12,281 bases of DNA from Chloroflexota bacterium (GTDB lineage Bacteria > Chloroflexota > Dehalococcoidia > SAR202 > UBA11138), in assembly GCA_022566975.1 (NCBI GenBank), contig JADFHV010000026.1, forward strand, positions 1 to 12,281, given 5' to 3'. The notes under the pieces were generated by a model, which saw only the letters and a program-made list of their open reading frames with translations, ran no database searches and was not told the origin of the DNA. The first letter of the stretch is position 1; every line of letters starts with the position of its first letter. Below, piece by piece: positions 6,544-12,281 of this stretch. The position numbers and the translations under genes are program-made.

Positions 6544-7824
6544 ATGGACGAAAAAACCACCGCCATAGTCGTATTCGGCATCGCCTACTTCTTGATCGCG
6601 ACGGGCAGGATACCCCACGTGCTCATCGCGCTCCTCGGAGCGGTGGCGCTGATCTTTCTCGACGTACTGCCCGAGGAGAAGGCGCTCGAGAGCGTCGACC
6701 TGGAGGTCATCCTTCTCTTAGCCGGCATGATGTCCCTGGCGTATGTCGTCGGCCGGACGGGCGTATTCGATTGGGCGGCCCTCAGAAGCGCCCACTTCGT
6801 GCGCGGGGACGGCTTTTGGACCCTCTGCCTGTTGGCGGTCCTGACGGCCGTCGCGTCGGCCTTCCTCGACAACGTCACCGTGGTTGTCCTGGCCGTGCCG
6901 ATCACCCTCTCGCTATGTCGGACCCTCAAGCTCGATCCTGTGCCGTTCCTGCTGTCACAGGTCTTCGCCTCCAATATCGGGGGCGCCGCGACCGTTGTCG
7001 GCGACCCACCCAACATAATCATCGCAAGCAAGGCCGGCATCGGTTTCGTCGAGTTCATGACCAACGTCGCCCCCGTTAGCATCATAAGCATGGGGGCGCT
7101 GCTGGTGCTGCTCTACGTCTGGTTCCACAGAGACGTCGTCGCATCGGAGGCCAGCCGGCGAGAGATCATGAGCCAGCGCCCGGCCGAAGCCATCAAGGAC
7201 AGGGGCCTGTTGATTAAGAGCGGGGTCGTTCTAGGCTTAACCGTCCTCGGCTTTCTCCTGCAGGACGTGATCAATGTGAGGCCCGCCTTCGTTGCCGTCA
7301 CGGGGGCCAGCGTAATCGTCCTCATCGGTCGGGTCGACCCCCACGAGGTGCTACGGAGCGTGGAGTGGACGACGCTCGCCTTCTTTACCGGACTCTTCAT
7401 ACTGGTGGGTGGGCTAGTGGAGACGGGTGTAACTACCCAGCTCCAGGAGAGGCTCGTCGACCTCGCCGGGGACAGCGATCGGTCGCTAGCCTTTCTGATC
7501 GTGTGGTTCAGCGGCGTCGCATCCGCCATCGTCGACAACATACCCTTCACCGCCACAATGGTCCAGGTGATCGACGAGCTGCCAAGCGTGGTGGCCATGA
7601 AGGGTGAGGGCACCTCGCCGCTGTGGTGGGCCCTGGCGATGGGTGCCGACCTGGGAGGGAACGCCACACTTGTCGGGGCATCGGCCAACGTGATAGTCGT
7701 CAGCATGGCCAGGGCAAACGGCTACCCCATCAGCTTCATGCACTTCCTGAAGTACGGCGCGGTCATCAGCGTCGTCACGCTGGTCATCTCGACCGCATTC
7801 CTGTGGCTGCGCTTCTACCTCTGA
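6544..7824 (+). CDS. ArsB/NhaD-superfamily permease (P-protein-like ion transporter)
   Basis: A 426-residue polytopic inner-membrane protein of the ion transporter superfamily that includes ArsB, NhaD and the OCA2/P protein. It has about ten or more hydrophobic helices and the internal two-fold repeat of the family. The first half carries SAFLDNVTVVV (105-115) and NIGGAATVVGDPPNIII (144-160). The second half carries the matching AIVDNIPFTATM (D331, N332) and GADLGGNATLVGASANV (D369, N373). Paired DN and GGxAT/GGNAT elements form the substrate and ion sites in two inverted repeats. The substrate cannot be told from sequence: Na+/H+ exchange, arsenite export or an organic or inorganic anion are all possible. 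No ArsR regulator or ArsC is nearby, which argues weakly against arsenic. ATG start at 6544 fits the first membrane helix beginning near residue 6. Likely monocistronic, since a terminator precedes it and a promoter candidate follows it. Confidence 0.9.
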   Translation: MDEKTTAIVVFGIAYFLIATGRIPHVLIALLGAVALIFLDVLPEEKALESVDLEVILLLAGMMSLAYVVGRTGVFDWAALRSAHFVRGDGFWTLCLLAVLTAVASAFLDNVTVVVLAVPITLSLCRTLKLDPVPFLLSQVFASNIGGAATVVGDPPNIIIASKAGIGFVEFMTNVAPVSIISMGALLVLLYVWFHRDVVASEASRREIMSQRPAEAIKDRGLLIKSGVVLGLTVLGFLLQDVINVRPAFVAVTGASVIVLIGRVDPHEVLRSVEWTTLAFFTGLFILVGGLVETGVTTQLQERLVDLAGDSDRSLAFLIVWFSGVASAIVDNIPFTATMVQVIDELPSVVAMKGEGTSPLWWALAMGADLGGNATLVGASANVIVVSMARANGYPISFMHFLKYGAVISVVTLVISTAFLWLRFYL

Positions 7825-7843
7825 GCCTCTTGCGCGCCTGTCA

Positions 7844-7872
7844 TTGACCCGCATGCCGGACGGGTCTAGAGT
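7844..7872 (+). promoter_or_regulatory. Promoter for NIPSNAP gene
   Basis: TTGACC (7844-7849, 5/6) and TAGAGT (7867-7872, 4/6) are spaced by 17 bp, with predicted start near 7879. This is 20 bp after the permease stop, so the NIPSNAP/amidohydrolase pair probably forms its own unit. A strong GGAGGG (7908-7913) follows, just before the ATG at 7918. Confidence 0.5.
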
Positions 7873-7917
7873 TACTGCGGCATCGATTCCCAGGAACGAC
7901 AGGAAGAGGAGGGACAC

Positions 7918-8238
7918 ATGTTCATGGAGCTGAGGGAGTACCACACCAAGCCTGGCCAGAGGGACCGCTGGGTGAAGTACATGGAGGAGGTGATCATACC
8001 CTTTCAGGTCTCCAAGGGCATGGTCATCGCCGGGAGCTTCATCGGGCGGGACGACGACGACACCTACATCTGGACGCGCCGTTTCGAGAGCGAAGAGGAA
8101 CGCGATAGGCTTTACGATGCCGTGTACCAGAGCGACACCTGGAAGAACGAGATCGAACCGCCAATCGGCGAGATGCTGGACCGCGACCGCACCAAGATCA
8201 CCCTTGTCGTGCCGACGCCCAAGTCGGTCATCAGGTGA
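7918..8238 (+). CDS. NIPSNAP family protein
   Basis: A 106-residue single-domain protein, the usual length of bacterial NIPSNAP proteins, which have a dimeric alpha/beta-barrel (ferredoxin-like) fold. Visible family features are the opening FMELREYHTKPGQRDRWV, the central IIPFQVSKGMVIAGSFIG and YIWTRRFESEEERDRLY, and a closing PTPKS. No signal peptide. Bacterial members have no firmly assigned reaction and often sit beside catabolic enzymes, as here with an amidohydrolase 60 bp downstream. GGAGGG 4 nt before the ATG and a plausible promoter upstream suggest good expression. Family assignment is firm; role unknown. Confidence 0.88.
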   Translation: MFMELREYHTKPGQRDRWVKYMEEVIIPFQVSKGMVIAGSFIGRDDDDTYIWTRRFESEEERDRLYDAVYQSDTWKNEIEPPIGEMLDRDRTKITLVVPTPKSVIR

Positions 8239-8298
8239 CGGCTCTCGCGGTTGCCGCATCCCGGTGGTAGGGGGCGCGCCGCGCCGTCGGCTAGTGAA

Positions 8299-9852
8299 AT
8301 GCCAACCGCAGACCTGAGCCCCGACCTGCTCCTGACCAACGCCCGGGTAGTCACGATGTCCGAGGACAGGCCGCTGGCGCAAGCGGTCGCGGTGCAGGGC
8401 GACCGGATCGTGTGGGTGGGGTCCTGTGGCGACGCCGACGACCTGAAGCGACGGCATACCAGGGTCGTCGACTGCCATAGGCAGGCCCTCCTCCCGGGAT
8501 TCATCGACGCCCATTGTCACCTGATGGCCTATGCGTCCAGTCTATTGGCCGTTGACTGCGCTCCGTCCGCCGTGGGCTCCATTGAGGAGATCAATGACGT
8601 CGTCAGGCAGCGGGCCCGGGCGACGCCAACCGGTCAGTGGATCAGAGGGACCGGATATGATGAGCTGTCACTGCTGGAGAGGCGTCACCCGACGCGGTGG
8701 GACCTGGACTCGGCAGCGCCCCACCATCCCGTCCGGCTAAACCATCGCTCCGGACACGCGCGCGTCCTCAATAGCGTAGGACTGGACCGCGTCGCCATCA
8801 CGGCCCACACGCCCGATCCAGCCGACGGAGTTATCGAACGCGATGAGACGGGAGAACCGACCGGTCTCCTGCTGGAGATGGACGACTATCTCGACGGTCG
8901 CATTCCGCGTTTGACCGAGGCCGAGTTGACTCGTGGGATGCAGGCCGTAAGCCGGCTCCTCTTATCCAACGGAGTCACGTCTGTCCAGGACGCCACCCAC
9001 TCCAACTCCGTGGACCGATGGAACACTCTCCGGGCGTTGAAGGTCGATGGGAGCCTCGTCCCTCGGGTGACTTTGATGGCGGGGTTGCGGCACCTGATCG
9101 GGTTCGAGAACGAGGGACTGGGGTTCGGGTCCGGGGACGAAGGCATGAGTCTTGGCCACGTCAAGATAATGCTGACGGCGACCACCGGGAGCCTTCAGCC
9201 CCCCCTCGACGATCTGAGGGAGAGGATCGTCAGTGCCCACAAGAAAGGATTTCCGGTGGCGATTCACGCGGTAGAGCGGGATGCGGTGGACGCCGCGACT
9301 GACGCTCTCCTGCAGGTACGGAGCGGGCGGTCGAGGAACGCACTCCGAGACCGCATCGAGCACTGCTCCGAGTGTCCTCCCGATGCGATGCGACGGTTGG
9401 CCGCGTCGGGCATCATCGTGGTTACTCAACCCGCGCTCCTCTATGAACGCGGAGGGAAGTACCTGTCGGAGGTCCCGGCGGAGGTCCAGCCGTGGCTATA
9501 CCGGATCAAGGCGTTTTTTGACGCCGGCCTGAGGCCGGCCGCGGGCTCCGACGCCCCCGTGACGCCGCCAAGGCCCCTTGCAGGCATGTACGCAGCGGTC
9601 ACGCGTCGGGCCCAGACGGGCGAGACCGTCGGCTTAGATGAGCGAATACCGGCCTTGGATGCCTTGAGGATGCACACCGTCAACGCGGCATACGCTGGCA
9701 GTCACGAAGCGGACAGAGGCTCCATCGAGGTGGGGAAGCTGGCCGACCTCGCCCTGCTAGACCGCGACCCGCTGGGCGTCGATGCCGAGAGCATCCGCGA
9801 CATCGCGGTGACTATGACCGTGGCCGGCGGACAGGTCGCCTGGGAGGCGTAA
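8299..9852 (+). CDS. Amidohydrolase family 3 (YtcJ-like) metal-dependent hydrolase
   Basis: A 517-residue cytosolic TIM-barrel metallohydrolase with a small beta-sandwich made from both ends. The metal-site residues of the family are present: HxH in GFIDAHCHL (H72, H74), a Lys in GHVKIML (K289), H323 in VAIHAVERDA, H355 in RIEHCSE, and the catalytic Asp D418 in AAGSDAPVTPPRP. The N-terminal LLLTNARVVTM and C-terminal GSIEVGKLADLALLDRDPL are typical of YtcJ-like enzymes. These hydrolyse C-N bonds of amides or related compounds, but the substrate cannot be read from sequence. I chose ATG 8299; the frame opens from TTG 8251, but the extra 16 residues are low-complexity and the family motif begins just after 8299. 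No clear Shine-Dalgarno sequence precedes either. It follows the NIPSNAP gene by 60 bp, probably co-transcribed. Confidence 0.92.
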   Translation: MPTADLSPDLLLTNARVVTMSEDRPLAQAVAVQGDRIVWVGSCGDADDLKRRHTRVVDCHRQALLPGFIDAHCHLMAYASSLLAVDCAPSAVGSIEEINDVVRQRARATPTGQWIRGTGYDELSLLERRHPTRWDLDSAAPHHPVRLNHRSGHARVLNSVGLDRVAITAHTPDPADGVIERDETGEPTGLLLEMDDYLDGRIPRLTEAELTRGMQAVSRLLLSNGVTSVQDATHSNSVDRWNTLRALKVDGSLVPRVTLMAGLRHLIGFENEGLGFGSGDEGMSLGHVKIMLTATTGSLQPPLDDLRERIVSAHKKGFPVAIHAVERDAVDAATDALLQVRSGRSRNALRDRIEHCSECPPDAMRRLAASGIIVVTQPALLYERGGKYLSEVPAEVQPWLYRIKAFFDAGLRPAAGSDAPVTPPRPLAGMYAAVTRRAQTGETVGLDERIPALDALRMHTVNAAYAGSHEADRGSIEVGKLADLALLDRDPLGVDAESIRDIAVTMTVAGGQVAWEA

Positions 9853-9877
9853 CCGATCTTGCTTGTAGCTTTCCAAC

Positions 9878-9994
9878 TGTCACCCTGAGAGGAGCGAAGG
9901 GTCTGGGGCGGTTGGGGTCTTAGCGCTCTATGCGCGCCTATTCGTGCACCTAAGACCGCCTCCCCAGATTCTTCGCCTTCGGCTCAGAATGACA
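9878..9994. repeat. Imperfect 117 bp inverted repeat (MITE- or REP-like element)
   Basis: The left arm (9878-9923) and right arm (9950-9994) are imperfect inverted copies around a 26 nt centre. Pairing segments are TGTCA/TGACA at the ends, CTGAG (9885-9889)/CTCAG (9983-9987), GCGAAG (9894-9899)/CTTCGC (9971-9976), TCTGGGG (9902-9908)/CCCCAGA (9962-9968) and GGTCTTAG (9916-9923)/CTAAGACC (9950-9957). It has no coding capacity. It lies between convergent genes and could fold into a long hairpin acting as a bidirectional transcription barrier. From memory, similar CTGAG...GCGAAG...TCTGGGG palindromes are dispersed in Chloroflexota genomes; I could not check copy number, and the window holds one copy. 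Confidence 0.85.
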
Positions 9995-10030
9995 TGTCTA
10001 CCCTGGGCGCCTCAGGAAAATCCAGCGTAG

Positions 10031-10996
10031 TCAGCCGCGCCTGTCGAGGACGTACCGAATGAGCTCCTCGAGGGAGTCTCTCGATGGGTTCGAAGGAAGG
10101 GACTTCAGGGCGTCGAGGGCTCTGCCGCAGTACTCCTCCGCGCAGGCGTACGACTCTTTGATTCCCGACGAGTTCTGGACCAGGTCGACGGCCCGCTCCA
10201 GATGAACCGGGTCGTGGGGCTGCTGGAAGAGGTCGCGGATCGGGTTGGCATCGGTGCAGCCCTCCATCGCGATGATGGACGGCAGGGTCAATATCCCCAG
10301 CGACAGATCGTTTCCGACCGGCTTCCCGACCTCCTCTTCCGACGCATTGAAGTCCAAGATGTCGTCGACTATCTGGAATGCCATTCCGAGGCTGCGGGCA
10401 TACTCTCTCAGAGCGTCTACCGAGCTCTCGGGAGCCCCACTCAAGATCGCGCCGGACTCCCCGGCGGTCGTGAAGAGGGAGGCCGTCTTATTGTAGATCC
10501 GGCTGAAGTACTGCTCCTTTGTTTGGTCCGCGCTGTACGACTCGGCCATCTCCTGTAGCTCCCCACTCGAGAGCTCCATGATGGTCTCCGAGAAGCGCCG
10601 TATCACCCTGACATTGCCAGTGTCGCACACGAAGGTCGCCGAGGCCGCGAATATGTAGTCCCCGACCAACACCGCGGCCTTCCGTCCCCACAGGCTGCCG
10701 ACGGTAGCCTTTCCGCGCCGGACGTCGGAGTCGTCCACTGTGTCGTCGTGGATGAGAGTTGCGATATGAAGCAGCTCCACCGCCGCCGCCATGGTCTCGA
10801 TCGTTGGAGGGTCGTGCGCGTGGAAGCCGGCCGCTAGCAGCGTGATCGCAGGCCGTACCCGTTTCCCTGACGTGTCGAACACGTGGCCCAGTAGCCGGCC
10901 CAGGAATGGGTTGCCCAGGTCCGGCATGGCTCTGAGCTTGTCCTCGACCCGCTCGAGCCCCTCGTGGACCGGTGTGTATATTGATGTCGCCTGCAC
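10031..10996 (-). CDS. Long-chain polyprenyl diphosphate synthase
   Basis: A trans-isoprenyl diphosphate synthase that condenses isopentenyl diphosphate units onto an allylic primer, probably making the side chain of a respiratory quinone. Its 321 residues match the family. Visible are GKRVRP (44-49), the first Asp-rich motif DDTVD (84-88) within LLHIATLIHDDTVDDS, RRGK (93-96), KTA (170-172), and the second Asp-rich motif DDILD (211-215) after GMAFQIV. The residue five positions before the first Asp-rich motif is Ala79; a small residue there leaves the product tunnel open, as in hexa- to octaprenyl synthases rather than the Phe/Tyr of short-chain enzymes. GTG start with AAGGAG (11006-11001) 4 nt upstream. 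It lies 16 bp after the metG stop on the same strand, so co-transcription is likely. Exact chain length is not predictable. Confidence 0.94.
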   Translation of the reverse strand: MQATSIYTPVHEGLERVEDKLRAMPDLGNPFLGRLLGHVFDTSGKRVRPAITLLAAGFHAHDPPTIETMAAAVELLHIATLIHDDTVDDSDVRRGKATVGSLWGRKAAVLVGDYIFAASATFVCDTGNVRVIRRFSETIMELSSGELQEMAESYSADQTKEQYFSRIYNKTASLFTTAGESGAILSGAPESSVDALREYARSLGMAFQIVDDILDFNASEEEVGKPVGNDLSLGILTLPSIIAMEGCTDANPIRDLFQQPHDPVHLERAVDLVQNSSGIKESYACAEEYCGRALDALKSLPSNPSRDSLEELIRYVLDRRG

Positions 10997-11012
10997 GCCG
11001 CTCCTTATCGCC

Positions 11013-12281
11013 TCAGCGCCCTAACCGCTGCGCTTCCCGCTCGGCGACCGATTCGTCCAGCTTGACGAACAGGTGCTCCGGCTTGCCCAGGACCTGGCCC
11101 GGCTTGACCGTGTCCGGTTCCCAGCTCCAGCCGCCGGCCTGGAGCTCTCCGTCGAAGCCGAGCATGGTGTGAAGTTTCTCCGAGCTAAACGGCAGGAATG
11201 GGTACAGAGTCGTTTTCAGACAGTTGATGACGGACAGGCTGACCCAGAGGGTGGTGGCCGCATCGCCACGATCGGACTTGACCGCCTGCCAGGGCGCCTT
11301 CCGGTCCAGATAGCGGTTCGCGGCCTGGGCAAGGCCGAACGCCGACTGAAGCGCCGCCCGGAAGTGGCAGACCTCGAGGTTCGCGCCGGTGGCATCCAGA
11401 TTGCGCCGGCACTGGTCCAGCAGGCCCTCGCTCGCAGAGTCCAAGGAACCGGGCTCGGGGACGCGACCATCGAAATTCTGGGCCACCAGGGCAAGCACGC
11501 GGTGGACCAGGTTGCCGTAGGTCGCCACCAGCTCGTCGTTGTTACGCCGGACGTACTCGCGCCACGAGAAATCGGAGTCACCGGTCTCGGGCATACCGGC
11601 GGCCAGGACGTAGCGCAGGGGATCGGGCTCGTACCTGTCGAGGTACTCGGGAAGCCAGATCGCCCAGTTGCGGCTAGTGGAGAACTTGAGCCCCTCGAGG
11701 TTCAGGAACTCGTTGGCAGGCACGTTCTCCGGACGCACGTATTCCTCGCCCGGCCCGGGCCCTTGGCGCCCCTCGAAGTCCCGCTCCAGCGTCTGCCAGG
11801 CCAGCATGGCGGGCCACAGGATGCAGTGGAAGGTGATGTTGTCCTTCCCGATGAAGTGGATCAGGCGCGCGCCTTCTTCCCCGGGCTTGCGAATCCAGTA
11901 GCGGCGCCAGTCGCGGTCTTCTCGCCGCGCCCACTCGATCGTGGAGGAGATGTAGCCGATGGGCGCCTCGAACCAGACGTACAGGACCTTGCCGGCAACG
12001 TCGCCGATGCTCTCGCCGTCCAGGTCCTGCTCCGGGATCGGCACGCCCCAGGGCAGGTCGCGTGAGATCGGCCGCGACTCGAGCCCCTCGCCTTCGATCG
12101 TCTTGTCGAACACGAACGTGACGACGTTGGGCTTCAGTCCCTTTCGGAACTCATCCAGCCAGGGCTTGATGGCCGGGTCGTCCTTGAACGGCGCCAGGTC
12201 GATCTCGAACTGCCAGGCGTCGCGCAGCTCGAGCTTCTCGTCCGGATCGAGCGCGCTGCGCGGATCCAGAAGCTTCGAGCT
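11013..12281 (-). CDS. metG: Methionyl-tRNA synthetase, partial (N-terminus beyond window)
   Basis: Charges tRNA-Met in the cytosol. The 422 codons in the window are open to the right edge. The visible part starts just after the zinc-knuckle region (KLLDP) and lacks the HIGH motif and first zinc Cys residues, which lie outside. Seen are VFDKTIEGEGLESRPISRDLPWGVPIP, VLYVWFEAPIGYISST, LIHFIGKDNITFHCILWPA, the KMSKS-loop equivalent KFSTS (11687-11673), DPLRYVLAAGMPETGDSDFSW, and an anticodon-binding helical domain with NDELVATYGNLVHRVL. The KMSKS loop has Thr for the second Lys; KFS(S/T)SR forms occur, as I recall, in actinobacterial-type MetRS, so this is probably functional. It ends in FVKLDESVAEREAQRLGR with no C-terminal tRNA-binding (Trbp111-like) domain. 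It would be the first or an early gene of a unit with the polyprenyl synthase. An internal GTG at 12113 is not the start. Confidence 0.95.
   Translation of the reverse strand, partial: SSKLLDPRSALDPDEKLELRDAWQFEIDLAPFKDDPAIKPWLDEFRKGLKPNVVTFVFDKTIEGEGLESRPISRDLPWGVPIPEQDLDGESIGDVAGKVLYVWFEAPIGYISSTIEWARREDRDWRRYWIRKPGEEGARLIHFIGKDNITFHCILWPAMLAWQTLERDFEGRQGPGPGEEYVRPENVPANEFLNLEGLKFSTSRNWAIWLPEYLDRYEPDPLRYVLAAGMPETGDSDFSWREYVRRNNDELVATYGNLVHRVLALVAQNFDGRVPEPGSLDSASEGLLDQCRRNLDATGANLEVCHFRAALQSAFGLAQAANRYLDRKAPWQAVKSDRGDAATTLWVSLSVINCLKTTLYPFLPFSSEKLHTMLGFDGELQAGGWSWEPDTVKPGQVLGKPEHLFVKLDESVAEREAQRLGR

Noticed and set aside
8251..8298. In-frame TTG as amidohydrolase start
   Set aside because: Adds a low-complexity Pro/Arg/Ala segment with no family similarity; ATG 8299 is simpler.
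11073..12065. 330-codon plus-strand open frame opposite metG
   Set aside because: The minus strand carries clear MetRS motifs throughout; the plus frame has none.
1..12281. CRISPR array, tRNA gene, complete insertion sequence or defence system
   Set aside because: No regularly spaced repeats, no tRNA cloverleaf with a T-arm signature, and no transposase or known defence gene was seen; the only recombinase is degenerate.

Overview
GC-rich bacterial window dominated by ordinary chromosomal housekeeping genes. I infer a member of the Chloroflexota, most likely the Dehalococcoidia/SAR202 side. The inference rests on the recombinase type beside the zinc-ribbon gene, the NIPSNAP plus amidohydrolase pair, the actinobacterial/Chloroflexota-like MetRS signature and the long CTGAG...TCTGGGG inverted repeat. 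It comes from pattern memory, not a search.

Layout. Left block (1-2166, minus strand): a GTG-started coiled-coil zinc-ribbon protein gene is followed after 7 bp by a serine-recombinase-like gene. After that lies what I read as the first ~50 nt of RNase P RNA (rnpB), with its own promoter, running off the left edge. A divergent intergenic region (2167-2448) separates this block from the plus-strand genes. Middle block (2449-9852, plus strand): pyruvate kinase (pyk); a cysteinyl-tRNA synthetase fused in frame to a GT2-type glycosyltransferase domain, ending in a strong intrinsic terminator; a 370 bp gap with a candidate promoter and structured leader; an ArsB/NhaD-superfamily permease; a NIPSNAP-family protein; and a YtcJ-like amidohydrolase. 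Right block (10031-12281, minus strand): metG (5' end cut by the window edge) followed after 16 bp by a long-chain polyprenyl diphosphate synthase. A 117 bp imperfect inverted repeat fills the space between the two convergent blocks.

How the genes work together. Most are core functions: glycolysis (pyk), translation (cysS, metG, rnpB) and isoprenoid side-chain synthesis. NIPSNAP plus amidohydrolase looks like a small catabolic pair, and the permease is a separate unit.

Most interesting points: (1) the recombinase lacks the catalytic Ser and three catalytic Arg residues while its DNA-binding and zinc-ribbon parts look intact, so it may be a domesticated DNA-binding protein; (2) the CysS-glycosyltransferase fusion, whose GT domain has a changed DxD motif; (3) a candidate leaderless 11-codon reading frame ending in a Cys codon that overlaps the cysS start; (4) the inverted-repeat element.
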